DNA from: JBMNGG01 sp050949705 | Lineage (GTDB): Bacteria; Bacillota; Thermosediminibacteria; Thermosediminibacterales; Tepidanaerobacteraceae | Assembly: GCA_050949705.1 (NCBI GenBank) | Contig: JBMNGG010000005.1 | Coordinates: 124,001 to 188,000, forward strand | Direction: 5' to 3' | Length of the DNA: 64,000 nt | Part shown: one piece after another, positions 29,599 through 37,145 of the stretch | Position numbering within the stretch: position 1 is the first letter of the stretch | Layout: each line of letters opens with the position of its first letter | The notes under the pieces: model-generated | Told to the model about the DNA's origin: nothing | Seen by the model: only the letters and a program-made list of their open reading frames with translations | Database searches by the model: none | Program-made: the position numbers and the translations under genes

Positions 29599-29732
29599 AA
29601 ACAAAGCCTCCCTTTAAATTTTATATTTTAACTTTGACCCACACATTTCCTACATTTTCCTCACCTCCTTTATCACGAACCTGCATTTTGATATTTTAAA
29701 CTTTTCCAAATATATTGTTGCCTTTAAATATA

Positions 29733-29749
29733 TGCAAATTATGTGCCAA
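29733..29749 (-). promoter_or_regulatory. Sigma-54 (-24/-12) promoter of the nhaC operon
   Basis: On the minus strand TTGGCACATAATTTGCA: TGGCAC, five bases, TTGCA, with GG and GC ten bases apart. This is a full consensus match, about 135 bases upstream of the nhaC start. Confidence 0.85.
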
Positions 29750-29855
29750 ATTGTCTCGTTATGATTTTATGTCTAATTTATGCTAAAGTAAGGCCCTGGG
29801 AAGCTAACTATTATGTTTTTTGGTTTAATTATCCTTTTAATACAGTTATTTGTCC

Positions 29856-29888
29856 CGGTTTTCCGAACCTCTATTCCGAAAAATCGGA
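29856..29888. promoter_or_regulatory. Candidate enhancer (UAS) for the sigma-54 activator, nhaC side
   Basis: Two small palindromes, CGGTTTTCCG (29856-29865) and TCCGAAAAATCGGA (29875-29888), flank CGAACCTCTATTCCG (29864-29878). That 15-mer recurs with one change near the ddh promoter. It lies about 115 bp upstream of the -24 element, a normal distance for enhancer-binding proteins. Confidence 0.55.
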
Positions 29889-30007
29889 CTTTATATATAG
29901 CAGTTATACTTTGTCATTTGACTTCAATTAATAAAATTCCATAAAAAAACCTATAATCCTTTTAAGTCATTATTCTCTATTTGTCCTATATTTATATGTT
30001 TTTGAAT

Positions 30008-30849
30008 TTACGTTTTGATTTTATATGCTTCAGGCAATATATATCCTTCTACTACTGATTGAGCCTTACCTTCCATATAAATTTCCTTTATACAATCTTC
30101 TGCCACTTGGTAATCAATCTTTAATACACCGGCCCTATTATGTACATTTACTGGTGGTATTACTTTGTTTAGCAAGCCGGAAACTATGGCTGCAGCGGTG
30201 GAGCCTGTGCCACATGCTAAAGTTTCATCTTCCACTCCCCGCTCATAAGTCCTTATGATGATATTGTTACAATCCATAGTTTGAATAAAGTTTACATTGG
30301 TGCCCTCAGGAAATATGTTTGAATATCTTATCTTTTTCCCTAGATTATATATTTCCTTGTAATTCATCCTTAATACATCAGTGTATATTATTACATGGGG
30401 CACTCCTACTGAACAAGAGTGGAATTTTAATTTTTCATCATCAAAGACATAATATCGATTTAAAATAATCTCCTTTGGATAGACAGGGGGAATTTTAATC
30501 GCACTGATTCTTCTGTAATCCAAGCTTCGTGTACTCCCGATATAGTCTCGAACTTCATGGGACTTTTGGCTACTCCCATGTAGTATGCAAATTTGGATAT
30601 ACATCGAGCGCCATTTCCACACATTTCCCCTTCACTGCCATCGGCATTAAAGTAACGCATTTTAAAGTCAACATGTTTTGAATTTTCCAGGGTCATTAAA
30701 CCATCGGCACCAATAGATAGTCTTCTAACACATACCTTCCTTGCAAACTTTGATATATCTAAGCCTGCTAATATGTTTTTTCGGTTGTCTATAACTATAA
30801 AGTCATTTCCACAGCCGTTCATTTTCATAAAGGGTATTTTATCTACCAT
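30008..30849 (-). CDS. dapF: Diaminopimelate epimerase family protein, one apparent frameshift
   Basis: PLP-independent racemase of the DapF family. It opens with IPFMKMNGCGNDFIVIDN; the first catalytic Cys is in EGEMCGNGARC and the second in LACGTGSTAAA. The frame breaks at G5 on the plus strand (30487-30491). One more base would join VRLKFP to PVYPKEIIL. This is the only lesion here that looks like a missing base. A sequence error is likely, though a real pseudogene is possible in mobile cargo. It lies 17 bp after ddh behind a sigma-54 promoter, so it is probably a catabolic paralogue rather than the housekeeping DapF. Confidence 0.85.
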
Positions 30850-30866
30850 AAGAGCCTCCTTTTATC

Positions 30867-31772
30867 TTATGTAAGACGCTCAAGCAAATTAAACCTACCA
30901 CCATATATGAAATCTACAGGGGGAATCTCTAATAGGGTATATGCACCGGGCTTTTGCTTGATACTAGCCCTCGCCGCTGAAACCATAACTTGAGAAGTGG
31001 CAGCAGGATTTGATACCGACATAAAAAAGTCTATTTTTTGATTATGTGTTTTCCCAGACACTCCTTTTCGAGCCATATGTACACCATGGCCTTTGTCAAT
31101 AAGAGCTCTCACATCATCAACCTCAAATACATGGGTTTCATCTTTGATAAAATATGCATCATTTTTTATGTCCTTAACTACCTTGTTGATGTCATAACCC
31201 TCCTCTAGCTCGATATATACTACTCGCTGGTGCATACTCATACCTTTAGGTATTGTAATAGCAAGGGCTTCTTTTACTCCTGGTATTGCCTTAACTGCCA
31301 CGGTGTGGCCCATACTCATGCCGGGGCCATAGTTTACTGTTGTTAAGCCCTTTGGTGCTATGGTTTCAAAGATTGCCCTTATGGCAGAGTTTGTCCCAGG
31401 ATCCCAGCCGGCACCGGATATAGCAACAATGCCCTTCTCTTTTGCAATTTCGTCTAGATCTCTTCTAAGTTCCACCAAAGATTTTCCATGGATATCGTAG
31501 GCATCTACTGTGTTTATACCTTTGCTTAAGTATTCTTTAGCAACTTTCGGGACAGATCTGCTATTTAAAGAAAGAATCGCTACATCTACCTTTCCTAATT
31601 CCTCAACATCGGAAACCACTGGCACTTTACCTGCTTTTTTCCTGGCACTATCAATACAGCTGCACAACTCTACTATCCCAGCTACTTCCATATCAAGGCT
31701 TTCCAAAAGAGCATTTAAAACTTCCTCACCCACATTGCCAAAACCCACTATGGCCACTTTAATTTTTTTCAT
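30867..31772 (-). CDS. ddh: meso-Diaminopimelate dehydrogenase-like enzyme
   Basis: A 301-residue NAD(P)-dependent oxidoreductase. The Rossmann motif is IVGFGNVGEEVL; AGWDPGTNSAIRAIFETI and YGPGMSMGHTVAVKAIPGV correspond to the substrate-binding segments of diaminopimelate dehydrogenases. Ddh interconverts meso-diaminopimelate and tetrahydrodipicolinate by deaminating the D-centre; some family members accept other D-amino acids. Pairing with a DapF-like epimerase and D-aminoacylases suggests oxidative deamination of D-amino acids. Substrate not proven. Confidence 0.82.
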   Translation of the reverse strand: MKKIKVAIVGFGNVGEEVLNALLESLDMEVAGIVELCSCIDSARKKAGKVPVVSDVEELGKVDVAILSLNSRSVPKVAKEYLSKGINTVDAYDIHGKSLVELRRDLDEIAKEKGIVAISGAGWDPGTNSAIRAIFETIAPKGLTTVNYGPGMSMGHTVAVKAIPGVKEALAITIPKGMSMHQRVVYIELEEGYDINKVVKDIKNDAYFIKDETHVFEVDDVRALIDKGHGVHMARKGVSGKTHNQKIDFFMSVSNPAATSQVMVSAARASIKQKPGAYTLLEIPPVDFIYGGRFNLLERLT

Positions 31773-31850
31773 TCTCTAACCTCCAACTGATATAAAATAT
31801 TTTGCTTACATTATAAATAGTATTATTGTTATGCCTTATATATTTATAAT

Positions 31851-31867
31851 TGCAAGAAATATGCCAA
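31851..31867 (-). promoter_or_regulatory. Sigma-54 (-24/-12) promoter of ddh-dapF
   Basis: On the minus strand TTGGCATATTTCTTGCA: TGGCAT, five bases, TTGCA, with the required ten bases between GG and GC. It lies about 80 bases upstream of the ddh start. Confidence 0.8.
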
Positions 31868-31878
31868 TAAATATGAAT

Positions 31879-31902
31879 AAACAGCCCGTTGAGGGGCTGT
31901 TT
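31879..31902 (-). terminator. Terminator after the sigma-54 activator gene
   Basis: AAACAGCCC/GGGCTGTTT stem with a 6-base loop, about 70 bases past the activator stop and just upstream of the ddh promoter. Confidence 0.7.
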
Positions 31903-31961
31903 AAATAAAGTTAGATTAGATGACATTATATTAAAGAATGGAATTAATGGATTTGTATCCT

Positions 31962-31982
31962 TTCCGGCGAACCTTTATTCCG
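31962..31982. promoter_or_regulatory. Candidate enhancer (UAS) for the sigma-54 activator, ddh side
   Basis: CGAACCTTTATTCCG (31968-31982) matches the nhaC-side element at 14 of 15 positions, preceded by TTCCGG. It lies about 100 bp upstream of the ddh -24 box and overlaps the 3' end of the activator gene. Confidence 0.55.
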
Positions 31983-33834
31983 TAATTCCGAACCTTTTGA
32001 TTTTATCATAAAAATTAGTTTTCCCCATTTTCAAAAGATCCATGGCTTTTTTCCTGTTCCCTTTGGTTGTTTTTAGGGCTTTAGTTATGGCCTTTTTCTC
32101 CGCCTCTTCTAAGATATCCTTTAGGGGCCCTAGGTTTGTTACCTCTACTAAGCTTTCATCGGAAATGTCTTCATTGCTCTTTAGCATATGTTGTGGAAGG
32201 TGTTCTGGCAATATTTGCTCTCCTGACATAACTTTAGCTCTTTCTAATACGTTTTCTAATTCTCGGATATTTCCAGGCCAATCGTATTCAAAGAATATTT
32301 TGAGCACTTCCGGCGAAATTGTTTTAGACATATCTACACCCCTTTGAACTGTGTCGTCAAATAGGGTTTGAATGAGTAAGTATATATCTTCTTTATGTTC
32401 ACGTAAAGGTGGTATATGTATAGAGATCACATTAACTCTGTAAAAGAGATCATTCCTAAAACTCCCATCAGCTACTAGTTTCTCTAAGTTTTTATTTGAA
32501 GCTACAATTATACGGATGTCTACCTTTATAGGTTCAATTCCTCCGACTCTTGTAAAGGTTCGGCTTTGTAAGACGTGAAGCATTTTAGCTTGTAGTGTTT
32601 TAGGAAGTTCATTAATTTCATCTAAAAAAATCGTTCCTTTATGGGCTAGTTCAAATTTGCCTGGTTTTTTTGATATAGCTCCAGTAAAAGCACCTTTTTC
32701 ATGGCCAAAGAGCTCACTTTCCAAAAGATTTTCAGGAATTGATGCACAGTTTATATATATAAAAGGATCTTTGCGCCGGGGACTTGCCTTGTGTATGGCT
32801 TCAGCAAAGAGATTTTTCCCTGTACCACTTTCCCCCTGTAATAGAACTGTGGAGTCTGTTAGGGCAGCTTTTTTTGCTATGTGGATAACCCTTTTCATCT
32901 CTACGCTTTCCCCGAGGATTTTACTAAAGGCTTGTCTTTGTATTTCTTCTGTCTTTAATCTATTTTGTAGGGATTTAAGGTTTTCTAGGGCCTTTTCTCT
33001 TTCTATTTGTGCGGCCTTCAATTCCGAAATATCAGCTATCTCTAATATTGCACCAATTCTCTTTCCCGATTTATTAAAAGCCTTTACTGAACAGCGAACG
33101 GGGATACCGTTTATCATAGATTCCATACCTTTGATAGTAGGAGAATTGCCTGATGCTACTTCTATGAGTTTGTTTATTACATCTGAGTCGGGGTGTAAGT
33201 CTAAAATGTGTTTTTCTAAGGTTTTTAAAGGCTTGCCATGTTGGCCCTTCCCTTTAAATTTGCCCCCGGTTAAAATGTGCCTCATAGGTTCCTTTCGAGC
33301 TGTGTATCCTTTACACTGATAAAACTTAATGTCTAAGGTTTTGCCATCGATAATCACCATATGCCCAGCAGCCCAAAAGTAGTCATAATTGTAATAAGTA
33401 TCATTTACCTTTATACAAATCCTCTTATTGGGTAAATTAATTTTGGCATGTATGGACATCCCATCAACATTGGCTTCTATGTTTAAGTTTGTTATATCCC
33501 AGTCTGTAGAGTACTTCCATGTAGCGCTGCCAACTTTAGCTCCCTTTTTTCCTATGGCCACTATGGCGTACCCTTTTTTGATACATTGAGGGTCTACACC
33601 TATTATCTTTAAGTCTTCAGGCTCCATACCCCCATCATCGGCCCCTAACATGTTGTCGGCAATAATGACTATATCTCCCTTTTCTATTATGCCCTCCTTA
33701 TGTCCAGGACCTTCATCAGGATTTATACCAAAAACATCTTTAGCCATTTTATTATATATTTTTATATTGCCCTTTGAATCTACTGCTATAATGCCCTCAT
33801 ACATAATATCTGGAATCATGGAATGAAAATTCAT
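31975..33834 (-). CDS. PAS-containing sigma-54 enhancer-binding activator
   Basis: A 620-residue regulator. A short N-terminal PAS-like part (residues 1-35) is followed by an unusual region (about 40-220) with ADNMLGADDGGM and two beta-rich stretches. A PAS domain lies at about 225-275, then a coiled linker. The AAA+ domain has Walker A GESGTGK (334-340), the sigma-54 contact loop GAFTGA and FLDEINELP. A Fis-type helix-turn-helix ends the protein. Start ATG at 33834 after GGGGTGAT. It should activate the two sigma-54 promoters next to it, sensing a ligand through PAS. Confidence 0.92.
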   Translation of the reverse strand: MNFHSMIPDIMYEGIIAVDSKGNIKIYNKMAKDVFGINPDEGPGHKEGIIEKGDIVIIADNMLGADDGGMEPEDLKIIGVDPQCIKKGYAIVAIGKKGAKVGSATWKYSTDWDITNLNIEANVDGMSIHAKINLPNKRICIKVNDTYYNYDYFWAAGHMVIIDGKTLDIKFYQCKGYTARKEPMRHILTGGKFKGKGQHGKPLKTLEKHILDLHPDSDVINKLIEVASGNSPTIKGMESMINGIPVRCSVKAFNKSGKRIGAILEIADISELKAAQIEREKALENLKSLQNRLKTEEIQRQAFSKILGESVEMKRVIHIAKKAALTDSTVLLQGESGTGKNLFAEAIHKASPRRKDPFIYINCASIPENLLESELFGHEKGAFTGAISKKPGKFELAHKGTIFLDEINELPKTLQAKMLHVLQSRTFTRVGGIEPIKVDIRIIVASNKNLEKLVADGSFRNDLFYRVNVISIHIPPLREHKEDIYLLIQTLFDDTVQRGVDMSKTISPEVLKIFFEYDWPGNIRELENVLERAKVMSGEQILPEHLPQHMLKSNEDISDESLVEVTNLGPLKDILEEAEKKAITKALKTTKGNRKKAMDLLKMGKTNFYDKIKRFGITE

Positions 33835-34079
33835 ATTATCACCCCGTATATTGAAAACTCGTACATTTGTACTTCCATTTACGTAATTGTTTTCTTTTGT
33901 ATGGGAGAGTCTATCCACAAAATGAAAATATATTTTACCTATACAATAACATTTACAAATATACATCCAAAATCAAACCGGCATAAGGCCGGTGGATAAA
34001 ACTATTTACTTTTACGAATGTTGTGTTAATATGATTAAAAGTAATCGACACCACTAGGTGTGGTTGCCAGACAGCCTTA

Positions 34080-34199
34080 TTAATAAAGCTTAAACACTGC
34101 GTGCCAGGCGGTGTGATTATTTGTTTGCCCCGAAATTGAGGACGCTACAAATAGCATCGAAGACATTATCATTAACGATAGTGTCTTATATGTAGTCAA
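34080..34199 (-). CDS. Holin-like type I toxin (Hol_Tox/BsrE-like), possibly frameshifted
   Basis: A 39-residue ORF with TTG start. It opens MTTYKTLSLMIMSSMLFVA, the pattern of BsrE/BsrG-type and 'putative holin-like' membrane toxins. The second half is not hydrophobic; reading one frame over gives VLNFGANK and a stop, so a frameshift after residue about 19 is possible. The SD lies in a hairpin. The 3' side (34040-34125) has the imperfect repeats GCCTGGCAC and GTCTGGCAACCACACC that usually accompany these toxins, and an antisense antitoxin RNA would map there on the plus strand. Confidence 0.6.
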   Translation of the reverse strand: MTTYKTLSLMIMSSMLFVASSISGQTNNHTAWHAVFKLY

Positions 34200-34203
34200 T
34201 AGC

Positions 34204-34235
34204 ACCACCTCCCCTCCTTAAGGGAATGAGGTGGT
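34204..34235 (-). promoter_or_regulatory. SD-sequestering hairpin in the toxin leader
   Basis: ACCACCTC/GAGGTGGT with an inner CCCTT/AAGGG stem. The structure buries the toxin's AAGGAGGGGAGG ribosome binding site, a usual feature of type I toxin mRNAs. Confidence 0.6.
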
Positions 34236-34267
34236 TACCACACCCGCCTGCCGATTACTTTGTTTTA

Positions 34268-34296
34268 ATTATAACACTATTGGTGTTTATATACAA
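34268..34296 (-). promoter_or_regulatory. Putative toxin promoter (sigma-A type)
   Basis: On the minus strand TTGTAT (34291-34296), a 17-base spacer and TATAAT (34268-34273), giving a leader of about 60 bases. Confidence 0.7.
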
Positions 34297-34533
34297 TTGT
34301 GTCTATATTTTGACACAGCTGAAGCATGAAAAATATTTAAATGATATTATGAGGCTTCTAAAACACGTGTTTCCCATTTTTTTCTACCAACTTGCACTTT
34401 TATCCATATTATCAAGATTTCTATTGTATTAAAAACAATCCGTAAGAGCTATTTATGATTTTTGAGTATAGTAAAACAAACCTTATGACAGGTTAATTTT
34501 TAAAGCAGTATTCTTATCAGTAATGCTTTTTTA

Positions 34534-36063
34534 CTATGCGGCGTAAACTAGTCTCCGTTGCTGTCTTTTATTTGCTGCTTTTTGTATTTTATCCTTATCT
34601 AATAAAATTCCACCACAAGCTTCATTTAGAAACGCTATAAATCCCCGTATTCCAAGTTCATTCACTTTTTCTGCCAGTAATTCACTGTTTGCGGCCAATA
34701 CATTTAGGAAACGTCCGATTTTCATTAGATAATGATATCCTTCCATGGCATTCCATATATAAGAGTAGCAATGCTCATAATCATAACCCTGATGTTTTTC
34801 TGTTAAGATGTTGTTTTCAATCTTCCAACGGTATCTTCCCATTTTTGTACATCTTGTAAATACATTGGTTTCATTAAGCGGTTTTGAGGATATCCATGCG
34901 TATCTTGTTTGTTTTTCTTCTAATTCACCGGTGCTGCGACTATGGTTTTCCCGCCAAGTTTCATAGCATATAACTACATGCAGTTTTAAATTATGTATCT
35001 TGTTGTTATAGTTATATTCATAATCTATTTCGTTAGCCCAAAAGTATACTTGATCACGGTCACCCCATTTGACTTTAAGTCTGTTCTCAGGTATAAATTT
35101 CATTAAACTGATTGCTTCTTGCCAGACAGTTTTCATAGCATCTTCTTTTAATACTATCATATAGCCCCACTTATTTTTACGGCAGGTTTCAATTACAGGG
35201 CCACAGGCATATAGGCCATCTACTACAACTGTAATTTTGCTGTTTCGAAATAGCTGTTTTAGTTTTTTTGCCATCCGGTAGAAGGCTTTTAATTCACAAT
35301 CTTGTTTGGTCTGTGCTTTATCTAAGTCTTCGTTTTTTAAGAATATGCTAACAAGTGGTAAGGTGATGCCGTTATTTAAAATTAATACTGATTCTAGAAC
35401 ATAAACATAGTATTGAGGGATATCGGCTTCTTTACCTACATGTCTTGTTAGGCATTTCTCATCCCATTGGTACTGCCGATAGAATTTCTGGGTCCCATCA
35501 ATTGCGATGAGGTAGTTTTTGTTATGTAGAAAGTTTCGGAATTTCTTGCGTCTGATTAGGTCTTTTAGTAGTTCTATCATGCATTCTTGTATTTCGGAAA
35601 CTTCAATTACTTCTAGTAAACGGGCTAGTGTATCCGCATGGGGTAGTGTCTCAAGTTCGGGAAACATTGCCTGTAAATTTTCAAACCGGATTCGGGTCAT
35701 TGTCTGATTGACTTTTCGCCTTGATCCAATCTGGTATACAAACATTAATATCCCGTAAAGTATTAGTACGGTCATTTTGTGTTTGATTTTTCCTGGTTTT
35801 CGTGGATCTTTTATACGGCTAAGCTTTTTTAAAAGCGATGGCAGCATCTGTCGATATACTATGGTTGCTCGCTCTATGGTTTCTTGTTTGTCTTTTATTT
35901 CTTCCTCTGCGCTTTCGGCCATGTTTAATCGATTAGGTATGGCTTTTTTCTTTTCTCGTTCTTCATAGTTTACCCGTATTGCTTTGGAATTACGAATCTG
36001 TTCAAGTATTTTGTCTCCCCACTCTTGTTGTTTTTGTAATATTACTTCTTTAGACCTGCTCAT
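34534..36063 (-). CDS. IS4-like DDE transposase, copy B
   Basis: Same 509-residue transposase as at 22461-23990, with Trp instead of Arg in CRKNKWGYM (base 35169). The start at 36063 overlaps the DUF4338 gene end by 14 bp. All DDE motifs are intact. Arg is probably ancestral, because the change to Trp is a single transversion in an otherwise identical gene; its effect on activity is unknown. Confidence 0.88.
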   Translation of the reverse strand: MSRSKEVILQKQQEWGDKILEQIRNSKAIRVNYEEREKKKAIPNRLNMAESAEEEIKDKQETIERATIVYRQMLPSLLKKLSRIKDPRKPGKIKHKMTVLILYGILMFVYQIGSRRKVNQTMTRIRFENLQAMFPELETLPHADTLARLLEVIEVSEIQECMIELLKDLIRRKKFRNFLHNKNYLIAIDGTQKFYRQYQWDEKCLTRHVGKEADIPQYYVYVLESVLILNNGITLPLVSIFLKNEDLDKAQTKQDCELKAFYRMAKKLKQLFRNSKITVVVDGLYACGPVIETCRKNKWGYMIVLKEDAMKTVWQEAISLMKFIPENRLKVKWGDRDQVYFWANEIDYEYNYNNKIHNLKLHVVICYETWRENHSRSTGELEEKQTRYAWISSKPLNETNVFTRCTKMGRYRWKIENNILTEKHQGYDYEHCYSYIWNAMEGYHYLMKIGRFLNVLAANSELLAEKVNELGIRGFIAFLNEACGGILLDKDKIQKAANKRQQRRLVYAA

Positions 36064-36961
36064 CGAAATCCACCACCTTGTATGGTTTTTCTCCTTTGAG
36101 GCAGGCCTTAAAGTCTTGTTGCAGGGGATATACGTAGATATCTTTTTGTGAGCGGTTGGGCTTTTCGCTTTTGGAATTTCTGCCAAGTCCTTTGGTTTTT
36201 CCAAGGTGTAACCAGTTGGCTGCCTTGTAGCATGTTCCTTGAAAATGTTCTGTATCTACGAAGGTTTCTATTAGTACGGGTGCAAAGCAGTATTCTTTAA
36301 GCCAGTCATGTTGGATTTGCTTTACTATTAATGATAATGCCTTACTGGCTAGGTTTTTTATGTTTACCCATGGGAATATTAGGTATCTGCTGTTGTTGAT
36401 GATAAGATGCAGGCGTTTCTTTTTATCTTCGTTATTCCAGCCTATCCATTTATCTCTATCTTTTAGTGCCCAAGATGAGGCGGAGAATTGCATGCATCCT
36501 AGTTCTATGTCTGAGGATTTAATGAAGTATTGTAATCTAGAACCAAAGACCCATTTATCACCAAGCATGTGATACTGGTTGACATAGGCTCTCCAGCGTT
36601 TTAGTTCTTTTCCCGGTTTTGCTATGGTAAGGGTTATGGGTTCAAATGAGCTAAGTTTGCCGGTGATTTTGGTTGTGTCAAAATTGATGTGGGCTGTTTG
36701 GGGAAGGTTGCTTTTATCTTTTCTGTTTCCTGCTTTTTTGGGTAATTGTATGATGTTTTCTGCTTCTAATTGTTCTAAAAACGATAGGCATTGCTGTGTT
36801 TTTGCTCTACCTGCTGGGGTTGTCCAGTTAAGTAGTTCGCATACGGTTGCTGCAAATTCAGATCTGGGTAGTTTGGGATATGTTGTCCTTGCCCACTTAA
36901 TTAATTCTATATCGTCAAAAGAAAACGTCCTGCCGGAAAATACTCTGATAGTATTGTTCAT
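36050..36961 (-). CDS. DUF4338 (DruA-like) transposon protein, copy B
   Basis: Identical in amino-acid sequence to the copy A protein (23977-24888). It precedes the transposase with translational overlap. The conservation of both genes in both copies suggests that both are needed for movement. Confidence 0.85.
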   Translation of the reverse strand: MNNTIRVFSGRTFSFDDIELIKWARTTYPKLPRSEFAATVCELLNWTTPAGRAKTQQCLSFLEQLEAENIIQLPKKAGNRKDKSNLPQTAHINFDTTKITGKLSSFEPITLTIAKPGKELKRWRAYVNQYHMLGDKWVFGSRLQYFIKSSDIELGCMQFSASSWALKDRDKWIGWNNEDKKKRLHLIINNSRYLIFPWVNIKNLASKALSLIVKQIQHDWLKEYCFAPVLIETFVDTEHFQGTCYKAANWLHLGKTKGLGRNSKSEKPNRSQKDIYVYPLQQDFKACLKGEKPYKVVDFDEQV

Positions 36962-37099
36962 GATGTGAACTCCCACCTTTCCAATACTATCATAGCATTT
37001 TGGGCTTTATTTGTCCATAGCTGTTTTGAGAAAATATTTATTTTTGATGGCCTCTTAACCCTTGGGTAATGGGTATGTTAATTTCATGCTTCAGCTCTG

Positions 37100-37108
37100 G
37101 GGTTTTAA
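37100..37108. repeat. Composite-transposon 9-bp target duplication, right
   Basis: GGGTTTTAA directly outside copy B; identical to 22232-22240 outside copy A. Confidence 0.8.
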
Positions 37109-37145
37109 AATAAAAAAGTATTCCCTCTGGATATATATCTTTGCC

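Larger units (their letters stand above)
29599..30007. other. Regulatory intergenic region of the nhaC operon
   Basis: About 410 AT-rich bases between dapF and nhaC with no credible gene. It holds a consensus sigma-54 promoter (29733-29749) and a dyad-rich segment (29856-29888) proposed as the enhancer. Confidence 0.7.
22241..37099. mobile_element. Composite transposon carrying a sigma-54 D-amino-acid module
   Basis: 14,859 bp bounded by two direct copies of a 2,786-bp DUF4338/IS4-like element (22241-25026 and 34314-37099). The outer flanks share the 9-bp duplication GGGTTTTAA. The inner flanks (AACAATTTT after copy A, TATATTTTGA before copy B) do not match each other. This is the signature of one composite transposition, not two independent insertions. 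The 9.3-kb cargo carries an enhancer-binding regulator, ddh, dapF, nhaC, two amidohydrolases and a small toxin gene. Confidence 0.75.
34314..37099 (-). mobile_element. DUF4338/IS4-like insertion element, copy B
   Basis: Second 2,786-bp copy, same orientation and same terminal repeats as copy A at 22241-25026. It is the right arm of the composite transposon. The outer flank is GGGTTTTAA. Confidence 0.9.

Noticed and set aside
29743..29931. 62-aa plus-strand ORF
   Set aside because: It lies entirely in the sigma-54 promoter and enhancer region with no RBS or homologue.
34140..34201. Structured RNA inside the toxin locus (nested hairpins)
   Set aside because: The inverted repeats fall within the toxin ORF and its leader, where such structure is expected, so no separate RNA gene is claimed.
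34226..34432. 68-aa plus-strand ORF spanning the toxin promoter and copy B end
   Set aside because: It crosses a transposon junction, runs antisense to the toxin leader, and lacks an RBS.
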